This document shows, piece by piece, positions 1 to 7,786 of a stretch of DNA of 17,105 bases. Every line of letters starts with the position of its first letter. Position 1 is the first letter of the stretch. Source of the stretch: Roseburia sp. (lineage in GTDB: Bacteria; Bacillota; Clostridia; Lachnospirales; Lachnospiraceae). The stretch lies in assembly GCA_030844625.1 (NCBI GenBank), contig JAUUNJ010000019.1:1-17105 (forward strand), in the 5' to 3' direction. The position numbers were made by a program, and so were the translations under genes. Below the pieces are notes generated by a model. The model did not search any database and was not told the origin of the DNA. It saw nothing but the letters and a program-made list of their open reading frames with translations.

Positions 1-286
1 TATTAAGGCTAAATGAATTTTTAGTCAAGTAAAATAATGGGTCAAAAATAGCCAAAAATTTCATGTAAAAATAATATTTTATGGTAATTATTTAATATAC
101 AAACAAAATGTATTAATAATAAGCAACATAATTTTTTCAATAATTTTTATAAATGGTGTATTTAAATGGCAAAAACAACCATAAATGTTAATAAGTTTGA
201 CAGGAAAAAAAATAAAAAATAATGATAAATAGGACAAGTTTAAGAAAAAATAATTGAATTATAAAAAAAATAACTGCCTAAATATG
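1..286. other. AT-rich non-coding stretch
   Basis: No convincing reading frame, RNA gene, riboswitch core or strong hairpin was found here on either strand. The sequence is dominated by A and T runs. A TTGACA hexamer lies at 197-202, but no good -10 hexamer sits 16-18 nt downstream, so it is not called as a promoter. The stretch probably separates an unseen upstream gene from spmA. Confidence 0.6.
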
Positions 287-315
287 TCATATTTTGAAAC
301 CTGAAAGAATAATAT
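287..315 (+). promoter_or_regulatory. Sigma-E-like sporulation promoter of spmA
   Basis: TCATATT at 287-293 matches the Bacillus sigma-E -35 consensus (KMATATT) exactly. It is followed by a 14-nt spacer and AATAATAT at 308-315, which partly fits the -10 consensus CATACAHT. Transcription would start near 322, leaving a leader of about 35 nt before the spmA ATG at 357. In B. subtilis the dacB-spmA-spmB operon is sigma-E controlled. The element upstream of spmB has the same spacing, which strengthens the call. Confidence 0.55.
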
Positions 316-356
316 AAAAATAATAACATTTAATATTATGAAGTCAGGAAAAAAAT

Positions 357-950
357 ATGCTGAATTATATCTGGGCATTTATGATTGTTTGTGGAGTGAT
401 TTACGGGTTGGCAACCGGAAATATTGAGCAGGTTGGAAATGGAGCCATAGATTCTGCCACAGAGGCTGTGAAATTGTGTATAACCATGGTGGGAATCATG
501 AGTATGTGGATGGGGTTTATGGAGATAGCAAAAAACAGTGGGTTAATTGCAAAAGCGGAGAAGGGATTAGAACCGATTATTATATGGTTGTTTCCAAATC
601 TTCCGAAAGACCATCCGGCAAGACCTCATATTATTACGAATATCATTGCAAATATTCTGGGATTAGGATGGGCTGCAACTCCTGCCGGATTAAAAGCGAT
701 GGAAGAACTGGCAGGAACACCGGTACCGCAAAAAGGAAAAGTTGTACCTCCACATATTGCGACGGATGAAATGTGTACATTTTTGGTTGTAAATATTTCT
801 TCACTTCAGTTGATACCGGTTAATATTATTGCTTACAGAAGCCAGTATGGAGCTGCCAATCCGGCGGGAATTGTGGCTCCGGCAATTATTGCTACCACGA
901 TTAGTACATTAATAGGAATAATTTTTTGTAAAATTATGTGTAAAAAGTAA
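357..950 (+). CDS. spmA: Spore maturation protein A (SpmA)
   Basis: This 197-residue integral membrane protein has the length and pattern of SpmA, a member of the nucleoside-recognition (Gate) family needed for spore core dehydration and heat resistance. Recognisable features are a hydrophobic N-terminus (residues 1-20), the stretch around residues 43-62 (MVGIMSMWMGFMEIAKNSG), the conserved loop with LFPNLPKDHPA near residues 74-85, the NIIANILGLGWAATPAGLKAME block near 94-115, and a C-terminal membrane helix. The ATG at 357 follows AGGA at 346-349. In most spore formers spmB is immediately downstream. Here the next gene is an LTA-synthase-like enzyme and spmB lies about 10.5 kb away. No terminator is obvious after the stop, so some read-through into the next gene is possible. 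Confidence 0.93.
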   Translation: MLNYIWAFMIVCGVIYGLATGNIEQVGNGAIDSATEAVKLCITMVGIMSMWMGFMEIAKNSGLIAKAEKGLEPIIIWLFPNLPKDHPARPHIITNIIANILGLGWAATPAGLKAMEELAGTPVPQKGKVVPPHIATDEMCTFLVVNISSLQLIPVNIIAYRSQYGAANPAGIVAPAIIATTISTLIGIIFCKIMCKK

Positions 951-976
951 AAACTATATCAAAATTTAAAGGATAA

Positions 977-985
977 TGATATAAT
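977..985 (+). promoter_or_regulatory. Extended -10 promoter candidate for the LTA-synthase-like gene
   Basis: TGATATAAT is a perfect -10 hexamer (980-985) with the extended TG motif at 977-978. The -35 region 17 nt upstream (TATCAA, 957-962) is poor, as is common for extended -10 promoters. Predicted transcription start is near 992, giving a leader of about 105 nt before the ATG at 1097. Confidence 0.4.
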
Positions 986-1096
986 GAAAACTAATTGTGA
1001 TAAAAGAGTGATATACAGATTTTTTCACATTTAATGTCTGTGATTTTATAATTGCAGGCAGGTAAAAAATTATTTGAAAAGACGTGGAGAAAAGTA

Positions 1097-3718
1097 ATGC
1101 TTAGCGATAAGAGGACAATGAAAGAACAGGAGATAAATAGTAACTCAGAAAATGAAAAAATATTAGAAAATGAAGAGATTTTAATAACAAAAGAAATAAA
1201 GAAAGAGAAAAGAATAAAAATCTGGTCCACTGTAAAATGGAGTATAGGTCTGATTGTACTTATAGCAGGCATTATTTTTGTGGGAATTAACAGTGATCTT
1301 TGCTATAACGAATACCAGACATCAAAATTAAAGGATAAGGATAAAAAAGTTGTGTATCTGGAACCGGATAGTGTATGTGAGCAGCAGTTTAAAGGATATG
1401 ATGGAACCCTGGAAAGAATTGGAATTTATATGGATAATCAGGGAAGAGACAATTCCAAGGGTAAAGTTATAATAAAGATTAAGGATGAATCCGGACAGGA
1501 AATAGGAAGAGCAAAGAAATTAGCTAAGGGAATCCAAACAAGAAAATTTGCTTTTTTTCAGTTCGAACAGCAGCCGGAACTGAAAAAAGATAAAACTTAT
1601 ACGATAGTAATACAGTGTGATAATGTACATAACAAACAGGGATTCGGGGTGTATACAACGAAGGTAGACGGAGGCTGGCTGGGTGATGCAAGCATTGAAG
1701 GTAAGAGTCTTGAAGAAGGAACTTATCTCAGAACAACTTTAGTTTTCAAATATTATGATTCTGCAGCTATGAGAAATATGGTGATAATGATGATTCTGGG
1801 GATTGTTATTATTTTCCTATCTTTTCCGTCCATACAGAAAGCATTAAAAGAAAAGACAAGTGTGAATATTGCCATAGAAAGATGGTTATCAAGAATACTT
1901 TTCGTGGCAGCACCTTTTGTTGCATATTTTATTATGGAAAGTTTATCAGCATTTTCCATTGGGGAAATATGTATGTCAGTTATATCCGTAAGAGGCGCAT
2001 TGAACCTGGTGCTGTATACTGTGCTGCTGCTGGTATTTTTTGCAATTACAAATAGGACCCAGTATTCAGCAGTATTACTTTGGACAGTCACCTTTGTCTT
2101 TGGACTGACAAATTATTTTGTATTCAGTTTCAGGGGAATTCCTGTTCTGGCAGCGGATTTACTTTCTCTTGGAACAGCGTTAAATGTGGCAGGAAGTTTT
2201 GAATATACTTATGATATATGGGTATTGTGGGCAGCCAGCATTTTTGCAACCTTTACGGGAGTGATGTTAAGCCTTGCACCATATCGGGGATTTAAATGGA
2301 TTAAGCGTATTATTATAGCAGGTGTAACAATTGTTATTGTGGTATGTGCTGAGTATTTCTATATTAATACAGATTATGTTACAAAATTGGGAATTGTGGA
2401 TAGTCAGTGGAAACCGCAGGCAACTTATGCAGAAAATGGAAGCATGCTTTCCTTTGTGACTTCATGGAAGTATGTGAAGACGGAGAAGCCGGAAGGCTAT
2501 GCTGTCGATGAAATAAAAAAGGTTACATCCAAATACAAATCCGATGAAACAAGTAAAACCAGTGCAAAATCAAAACAAATGCCCAATGTAATCGCGATAA
2601 TGAATGAGTCATTGGCAGATTTTAGTTTTGACGGAGAACTGGAAACTACAGAAGATTATATTCCTTTTATAAGAAGCATGAAAGAAAATACAATTAAAGG
2701 AAAACTTTATGTGTCTATCTGGGGGGCAAATACAGCCAATTCTGAGTTTGAATTTCTTACCGGAAATTCTCTGGCATTCTTTGCACCCAGATCGGTACCA
2801 TATAACAATTATGTGAATGGAGTTGTTCCATCACTTACAAGAACCTTGGCGGCACAAGGATATATGGGCAACAATGCATACCATCCGTATAGAAGAAGCG
2901 GATGGAACAGAGAGCATGTTTATAATTGTTTTGGATTTAATCATTTTTATTCTGATGAATATTATAAGAAAAGTGAATATATAAGAAACTTTATTTCCGA
3001 TAAGAGTGATATGGAGCAGATTATTAAAGATTATGAAACTGCAAGAAAAAATTCCAACGATCCATTCTATCTGTTTAATGTTACGGTACAGAATCATGGA
3101 GGATATGTTGGAAATCGTGGAGTTGTGGACGCTGAGGTGAAAGCAAAAAGCAGTGAGATGCGCTCAAAAGAAGTGAACCAGTATTTAACACTGGCAAAGA
3201 AATCAGACGAGGCGTTTGAAGAATTGATTAAATACTTTGAAAAAGTGGACGAGCCTACAGTCGTTGTTATGTTTGGAGATCATCAGCCTCCTCTCAGTAA
3301 TCAGTTTTACAGCAATTTGTTTGGTACGGATGTGGAAAAACTTTCGACAGAGCAGACTGCCAATATGTATTCTACGCCATATGTAATCTGGGCAAATTAT
3401 GACATAGAAGAGCAGCAGAATTTTGATATGAGTGCAAATTACCTGTCTTCATATATGTTAAAGCTTATTGGTGCAGATTTAACCGGTTATAACAAATATC
3501 TTCTTGAATTGCAGAAAAAAGTTCCGGTAATTACAGGAATGTTTTATGCGGGAGATGACGGTGTGTTCCATGCTGTGGATGAAACATCCAAGTATTCGGA
3601 TCTGATGAATGAATATTCACAGATTCAGTATAATGGATTATTTGATCAGGATAACAGAATTAATGATTTCTTCTTTTTGAAAGATGGAGACTATCAGGTA
3701 GAAGAAACAGAGGAATAA
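1097..3718 (+). CDS. LTA synthase/sulfatase-family membrane enzyme
   Basis: An 873-residue polytopic membrane protein whose C-terminal domain belongs to the LtaS-type sulfatase superfamily. Such enzymes use a Thr nucleophile and a metal to transfer phosphoglycerol-type groups onto envelope glycopolymers. Order: charged cytoplasmic N-terminus (about 1-40), one membrane helix (about 42-65), an extracytoplasmic presumed beta-rich domain (about 67-220), a cluster of further membrane helices (about 225-425), then the sulfatase domain (about 496-785). Visible motifs are PNVIAIMNES (metal ligand E504), ANTANSEFEFLTG (candidate nucleophile T546) and VMFGDHQPP (D728, H729). The open frame reaches a TTG at 1052 without a ribosome site. 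The ATG at 1097 is preceded by GGAGA at 1086-1090 with good spacing and is preferred. LtaS proper is about 640 residues, so the extra N-terminal extracytoplasmic domain is notable. The polymer made cannot be read from sequence. Confidence 0.85.
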   Translation: MLSDKRTMKEQEINSNSENEKILENEEILITKEIKKEKRIKIWSTVKWSIGLIVLIAGIIFVGINSDLCYNEYQTSKLKDKDKKVVYLEPDSVCEQQFKGYDGTLERIGIYMDNQGRDNSKGKVIIKIKDESGQEIGRAKKLAKGIQTRKFAFFQFEQQPELKKDKTYTIVIQCDNVHNKQGFGVYTTKVDGGWLGDASIEGKSLEEGTYLRTTLVFKYYDSAAMRNMVIMMILGIVIIFLSFPSIQKALKEKTSVNIAIERWLSRILFVAAPFVAYFIMESLSAFSIGEICMSVISVRGALNLVLYTVLLLVFFAITNRTQYSAVLLWTVTFVFGLTNYFVFSFRGIPVLAADLLSLGTALNVAGSFEYTYDIWVLWAASIFATFTGVMLSLAPYRGFKWIKRIIIAGVTIVIVVCAEYFYINTDYVTKLGIVDSQWKPQATYAENGSMLSFVTSWKYVKTEKPEGYAVDEIKKVTSKYKSDETSKTSAKSKQMPNVIAIMNESLADFSFDGELETTEDYIPFIRSMKENTIKGKLYVSIWGANTANSEFEFLTGNSLAFFAPRSVPYNNYVNGVVPSLTRTLAAQGYMGNNAYHPYRRSGWNREHVYNCFGFNHFYSDEYYKKSEYIRNFISDKSDMEQIIKDYETARKNSNDPFYLFNVTVQNHGGYVGNRGVVDAEVKAKSSEMRSKEVNQYLTLAKKSDEAFEELIKYFEKVDEPTVVVMFGDHQPPLSNQFYSNLFGTDVEKLSTEQTANMYSTPYVIWANYDIEEQQNFDMSANYLSSYMLKLIGADLTGYNKYLLELQKKVPVITGMFYAGDDGVFHAVDETSKYSDLMNEYSQIQYNGLFDQDNRINDFFFLKDGDYQVEETEE

Positions 3719-3725
3719 GAGCAAT

Positions 3726-3754
3726 TTGACACAAAAACGGTCATGATATAAAAT
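3726..3754 (+). promoter_or_regulatory. Strong sigma-A promoter for the DUF4430/ECF unit
   Basis: A perfect TTGACA (3726-3731) is separated by 17 nt from TAAAAT (3749-3754), a 5/6 match to TATAAT. An overlapping TATAAA at 3747-3752 with an upstream TG offers an alternative extended -10. Transcription would start near 3761, about 65 nt before the ATG at 3826. The leader is too short for a cobalamin riboswitch and shows no B12-box-like core. Confidence 0.65.
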
Positions 3755-3825
3755 AAGGATGTTGATTTGATAATATAAATTGTTCACACGTTCATGGTTA
3801 TGGGCAAGGGCAGAAGGAGGGAAAA

Positions 3826-4932
3826 ATGAACAAAATAACAAAAAAAATTACGGCTGCATTATTATCATTGGTAATGGTCTTATCAGTGGTAACAGTAAAT
3901 CCTGTTCAGGCGGATACAAATACCACTACAGCAGGAACCGTGACAATTACAATTGAGAGATTGACAATCGGACAGGGATTTTTCATGGAACCTACTCAGA
4001 TAGCAATTAAATCCGGAGATACGATTAAAGATGTTTTTAACAATGCAATGATAGCAATTAGTGGAGGATATACATCTTCATCTGACTGGGGATTTTATTT
4101 AAAGAGTATTAAGAACGCTGATACAGGAACGGTTAATATTCCACAGGAAATTGTTACAATGCCAGAGTATAAATACACAGAAAAGGATGATGAAGGATAT
4201 ACAATTGAATCCGGTTATAAGCCACCAAATAATATTGTTAATGATGGAAACAAGGATACAGCATTAGGAGAAGGTGATTATCACACAATGTCCGGTTGGA
4301 TGTTTACATTAAATAATGAATCAATTCCTGCATCTGCTGATCAGGTGAAAGTAAAAAATGGCGATGTAATCAGATTACAGTTCTCGGTTTACGGATGGGG
4401 AGCAGACCTTGGATTCGATACAGAAAGTTACACGGGGATACCAAAATTGTCATTGGCAAATAAAGACAGTCTGATTTCGGCAGTTGCGGCAGTAAATGCA
4501 AATAAAACATACTGGATGGCTTATCCAAATGTTCAGTCTGCATATAACAGTGCAAAGACAGTATTAGAAACATATAATCCAACGCAGGAAAAAGTAAATG
4601 CAGCATTAAATATATTGCGGGCGGCAGAGCAGACACCTACTTACCCAACAGTGGCACGTGCTGCTGTCAGCAAGATTAAGAATATTAAAGGACGTAAGGC
4701 AAAAATTACAGTCAAGAAGCTGGCAGAAGCAAAAGGATATCAGTATCAGTATGCAAATAATAAAAAGTTTAAAAAAGCAAAAGTAAAGACAACTACAAAG
4801 ACTTCAATTACAACAAAGAAGTTTAAGAAAAAGCAGAGATGCTATGTAAAGATTCGTGCTTACATAAAGGTCAATGGAACGAAAGTATTTGGAAAATGGA
4901 GCAAGAAAAAATCTGTAAAGATTAAAAAATAG
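3826..4932 (+). CDS. Secreted DUF4430 protein with basic C-terminal domain
   Basis: A 368-residue secreted protein. Residues 1-29 form a classical signal peptide (KKITAALLSLVMVLS core, probable cleavage after VQA-D). Residues about 38-193 match a DUF4430 domain, the small beta fold related to the C-terminal domain of transcobalamin/intrinsic factor; the typical block is SGWMFTLNNESIPASADQ then VKNGDVIRLQFSVYGWGADLG. Residues about 205-268 look like a FIVAR-type helical hairpin. Residues about 279-368 form a very lysine-rich Fn3-like domain of the kind common on Lachnospiraceae surface proteins. There is no membrane anchor or sortase motif, so wall retention would depend on the basic domain (inference). 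GGAGGG at about 3816-3821 precedes the ATG. It is the first gene of the ECF unit, followed by a hairpin, and probably acts as a ligand-binding protein outside the membrane. Confidence 0.85.
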   Translation: MNKITKKITAALLSLVMVLSVVTVNPVQADTNTTTAGTVTITIERLTIGQGFFMEPTQIAIKSGDTIKDVFNNAMIAISGGYTSSSDWGFYLKSIKNADTGTVNIPQEIVTMPEYKYTEKDDEGYTIESGYKPPNNIVNDGNKDTALGEGDYHTMSGWMFTLNNESIPASADQVKVKNGDVIRLQFSVYGWGADLGFDTESYTGIPKLSLANKDSLISAVAAVNANKTYWMAYPNVQSAYNSAKTVLETYNPTQEKVNAALNILRAAEQTPTYPTVARAAVSKIKNIKGRKAKITVKKLAEAKGYQYQYANNKKFKKAKVKTTTKTSITTKKFKKKQRCYVKIRAYIKVNGTKVFGKWSKKKSVKIKK

Positions 4933-4956
4933 AGAAGCAAAACACTGGTTGTACAG

Positions 4957-4987
4957 AAGGCAGGGGCACGGCTCTTGCCTTTTGCTT
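4957..4987 (+). terminator. Intra-operon hairpin, probable leaky terminator
   Basis: AAGGCAGGGGC (4957-4967) pairs with GCTCTTGCCTT (4971-4981), counting two G-U pairs, around an ACG loop. It is followed by a short T-rich tail (TTGCTTT). AAGCAAAA at 4935-4942 could also pair with TTTTGCTT at 4980-4987 and compete with the tail. The poor T run suggests partial termination, so that the secreted first protein is made in excess over the downstream genes. Confidence 0.55.
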
Positions 4988-5013
4988 TATAAATTAAAAG
5001 AAGGAGGACGTGT

Positions 5014-6450
5014 ATGAACAGGCTTATTAGAGGTATGGGAAGAATAAAAAGATATCTTTTCGGTATTTGGGCAGTCACATTAATTTTAGTTAACATAACA
5101 CCAATATATGGAAAGACCGTATTGACAAAAGAAAAAGCAGAGTCATACCTGTATGATATTGCATATTATGAACAGCTTAATATTACAGATCCTTCTTACG
5201 GAAGCATTGCCGGAGAGTGGGCAGTAATGGGACTTGCCAGATACGGTGCAGTTACAGACCAATTTCTTTCTACATATAAATCCAATTTAAAAAAACATTT
5301 AAAATCATGTAATGGAGTTCTGTCAGAAAATAAATATACAGAATATGCCAGAGTGGTGATTTCTTTGACTTCGATTGAGGAAAATCCTGAAAAGTTTGGT
5401 GGATATAATGTATTAAGACCGTTGGCAGAATATGATAAGATAACAAAGCAGGGAATTAACGGAGTTATTTATGCACTAATTGCACTGGATTGTGGTAATT
5501 ATGATATTCCTGAACCGGTGAACAGTTATGACGGAAGTCGAACAACAAGGGAGAAATTAATCGGAACTATACTTGAAAATCAAAAAAGTGACGGCGGATG
5601 GAACTTCGGAGGAACAAAATCAGATACAGACATGACTGCCATGGCGATTCAGGCATTAGCGCCATATTATAACAAGGAAGACAAAGTTAAGAAAGCAGTA
5701 AATGAGGCATTGGAAAAACTAGGGGAGCTGCAGCAGAAGGATGGAAGCTTTTGTTCCGGTACAACAAAAAATTGTGAGAGTACGGCACAGGTTTTGACAG
5801 CATTGTCAGTAATGAATATAAGTGTAACGGATAACCGGTTTGTAAAAAACAATAACACAGTAATAGATGGAATGATGCAATATTATAAAGGCGGCGGATT
5901 CAGTCATTTACCGGGATGGGATGTTAATCAAATGGCAACGGAGCAGGCAATGTATGCCCTTACGGCATATTATAGAAAAGTCTCCGGGATGAATGGGCTG
6001 TTTGAGATGAAAGATGGAATAAGAAGAAAAGACATTAAAATTACCAATTCGAATAAAAGCGAAAATATGAATGAAGAAAGTAAGAAAGAAAAAAGCACAG
6101 TAAAAAAGAAAAAGAAAGTAAATAAAAAGAAAGAGGAAAATCCGGAAAGTACACAAGGCGCAATCAATCACACCCAGGAAGAAACGGCTGTTCATAATGA
6201 AAAAACAAAGAAAAATGGCACAGAAAAGAAAACACAAACAGAAACAAAAACGAAACAAAAAACAGAAGGGGCAGTCATAGAGACAAATGGAGCCGGAGAA
6301 ACCGTGACAGAGATTTTGGATAAAAATAAGAATAAAAGCCGGAAACCTCCAATAGGGATTGCTATTGTCTTTTGTGGATTTGCGCTGGTAATGGGATTTT
6401 ATGTGTACAAAAAAGTAAAAACAGATTATTCGGAAAAGGGAAAAGAATGA
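5014..6450 (+). CDS. Membrane-anchored alpha/alpha-barrel, prenyltransferase/transcobalamin-like protein
   Basis: A 478-residue surface protein. Residues 1-33 are a signal sequence with a basic start and hydrophobic core. Residues about 35-325 carry prenyltransferase/squalene-oxidase-type repeats, seen as KSDGGWNFGG (191-200), QKDGSFCSGTT (241-251) and YKGGGFSHLPGWDVNQMATEQAMYAL (split: 291-300, then 301-316). The alpha domain of intrinsic factor/transcobalamin uses this fold. No DxDD or class-I cyclase acid motif is evident, so ligand binding is more likely than catalysis. Residues about 340-445 are a Lys/Glu/Thr-rich stalk, followed by a membrane helix (about 446-464) and a short basic tail. 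AAGGAGG at 5001-5007 supports the ATG. The stop overlaps the next start (ATGA). Its position between two DUF4430 genes and ahead of an ECF transporter points to substrate capture at the cell surface. Confidence 0.82.
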   Translation: MNRLIRGMGRIKRYLFGIWAVTLILVNITPIYGKTVLTKEKAESYLYDIAYYEQLNITDPSYGSIAGEWAVMGLARYGAVTDQFLSTYKSNLKKHLKSCNGVLSENKYTEYARVVISLTSIEENPEKFGGYNVLRPLAEYDKITKQGINGVIYALIALDCGNYDIPEPVNSYDGSRTTREKLIGTILENQKSDGGWNFGGTKSDTDMTAMAIQALAPYYNKEDKVKKAVNEALEKLGELQQKDGSFCSGTTKNCESTAQVLTALSVMNISVTDNRFVKNNNTVIDGMMQYYKGGGFSHLPGWDVNQMATEQAMYALTAYYRKVSGMNGLFEMKDGIRRKDIKITNSNKSENMNEESKKEKSTVKKKKKVNKKKEENPESTQGAINHTQEETAVHNEKTKKNGTEKKTQTETKTKQKTEGAVIETNGAGETVTEILDKNKNKSRKPPIGIAIVFCGFALVMGFYVYKKVKTDYSEKGKE

Positions 6451-6920
6451 AAAGAATATCAAGAATAGTATTTATAATATTATTATGTTTTAATCTATGG
6501 GGATGCAAAAGCACAGAAGATACAAAGAAAATTGGAACGTGTACCATATTGGTAGAATGTTCAACTATATTTGATAATCTGGAGCAACTGGATGCATCCG
6601 TAAAGGAGTTTGTTCCGGAATCAGGAATCATTCTGGGAGAAAAAGAAGTGGATATTTTAGAAGGTGACAGTGTTTATGATATCTTAAAAAGAGAATTGAA
6701 GAAAGAAAAGATTCTGATGGAGGCATCTTTTACAGGGAAAAGTGCTTATGTTGAGGGGATTGATAATATTTATGAATTTTCCTGTGGAGAGCTTTCCGGC
6801 TGGATGTACTGTGTTAACAGGGAATATCCGGGGAAAAGCTGCAGTGACTATGAAGTGAAAGATGGAGATGTGATTGAGTGGCATTATACATGTGATTTGG
6901 GAGAGGATTTAAAAAATTGA
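6447..6920 (+). CDS. DUF4430 lipoprotein
   Basis: A 157-residue lipoprotein. Residues 1-20 form a lipoprotein signal with lipobox LWGC (acylated Cys20), so the mature protein sits on the outer face of the membrane. Residues about 60-152 form a DUF4430 domain: a segment with DSVYDILKRELKKE, then FSCGELSGWMYCVNREYPGK, then YEVKDGDVIEWHYTCDLGEDL. It shares the SGWM...VKDGD pattern with the secreted protein encoded at 3826-4932. Six Cys lie in the mature chain after Cys20 or at it, and some could form disulfides. An upstream ATG-less extension of the frame is ignored because the ATG at 6447 overlaps the previous stop and is preceded by AAGGGAAAAG. The next gene starts in its stop codon (TTGA), so the two are translationally coupled. 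Likely role: the membrane-proximal binding protein that delivers ligand to the ECF S component (inference). Confidence 0.85.
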   Translation: MKRISRIVFIILLCFNLWGCKSTEDTKKIGTCTILVECSTIFDNLEQLDASVKEFVPESGIILGEKEVDILEGDSVYDILKRELKKEKILMEASFTGKSAYVEGIDNIYEFSCGELSGWMYCVNREYPGKSCSDYEVKDGDVIEWHYTCDLGEDLKN

Positions 6921-7786
6921 CGGACGAGTTTTCAAGGTTTCATCCTTTGGTCAACTTAATATTTTATGTGGCAGTACTGGGACTCACAATGTTTCAGATG
7001 CAGATGGGACTGATTATGATATCACTAATCTGCGGCGGTGTTTATCACTTCTATTTGAAGAAAATGGACGGAATAAAATATCTGGCAACAGTGTTTTTTG
7101 TGTTTGCAGTATCTGCAATTATTAATCCTTTGTTTTCACACAAAGGAGCAACATTGCTGTTCTATTTATTTACCGGCAATCCTGTCACATTGGAATCTAT
7201 TGTATATGGCATGGCAACGGCGGCAATTATATGTGCAATGCTTTTGTGGTTCTCTTCCTTTAATGTAATTATGACGGAGGACAAGCTGCTGGCAGGGATT
7301 GGAACAGTAATGCCTCACGCAGCAATGCTGCTTACAATGGTGTTTCGTTTTGTGCCAAAGTTTGTGCGTCAGGGCAGGGCTGTAATTGATGCCAACAGAG
7401 CATTGGGAAACAGCATGACCGGAATAAGAAATAAGATAAAAATGCAGACAGATATGTTTTCCATTACAACAACCTGGGCATTGGAAAATTCTGTGGATAC
7501 GGCTGATTCCATGAGAGCCAGAGGGTATGGAACAGGAAAAAGAACCAGTTATAACAATTATAAATTCCAGACAAGAGATGTTGTAATGATTTTATGGATT
7601 TTGATTTTGTTCGTTTTGGTATGCATAGAAATTGGTGCAGGAGAGGCAGTGACATATTACTATCCGGTGATACGAATAAAGGGAAACCTATTAGTTTACA
7701 TAACTTACACTGTTTTGTGTATGATGCCAATGATTATTAATGTAGGGGAGGCTGTCAGATGGCACAGATTCAGATCAAAAATTTAA
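6917..7786 (+). CDS. ECF transporter transmembrane component (EcfT)
   Basis: A 289-residue CbiQ/EcfT-family protein, the scaffold that couples the ATPases to the S component. Membrane helices are visible at about 12-46, 55-75, 92-113 and 222-240, with a C-terminal one at about 256-275. The cytoplasmic coupling region carries the EcfT Ala-Arg-Gly signature, SMRARGYG at 198-205, and an earlier DANRALG at 158-164. The start is TTG at 6917, which overlaps the previous stop codon; GGGAGAGG lies about 9 nt upstream. The last 28 nt overlap the ATPase gene. No dedicated biosynthetic genes such as cbiM/N are adjacent, so this is an uptake transporter with its own S component encoded two genes downstream. 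Confidence 0.92.
   Translation: MTDEFSRFHPLVNLIFYVAVLGLTMFQMQMGLIMISLICGGVYHFYLKKMDGIKYLATVFFVFAVSAIINPLFSHKGATLLFYLFTGNPVTLESIVYGMATAAIICAMLLWFSSFNVIMTEDKLLAGIGTVMPHAAMLLTMVFRFVPKFVRQGRAVIDANRALGNSMTGIRNKIKMQTDMFSITTTWALENSVDTADSMRARGYGTGKRTSYNNYKFQTRDVVMILWILILFVLVCIEIGAGEAVTYYYPVIRIKGNLLVYITYTVLCMMPMIINVGEAVRWHRFRSKI

Noticed and set aside
197..202. TTGACA hexamer upstream of spmA
   Set aside because: No acceptable -10 hexamer at 16-18 nt. The sigma-E-like element at 287-315 explains spmA better.
476..769. 97-residue plus-strand open frame inside spmA
   Set aside because: Out-of-frame shadow of spmA, with no family resemblance and composition unlike a folded protein.
1052..1096. TTG start extending the LTA-synthase-like protein by 15 residues
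   Set aside because: No Shine-Dalgarno precedes it, while the ATG at 1097 has GGAGA at ideal spacing.
5908..6462. Long minus-strand open frame opposite the barrel protein's stalk
   Set aside because: It is Phe/Leu-rich only because it is antisense to the lysine-rich stalk. It has no ribosome site and overlaps a well-supported gene.
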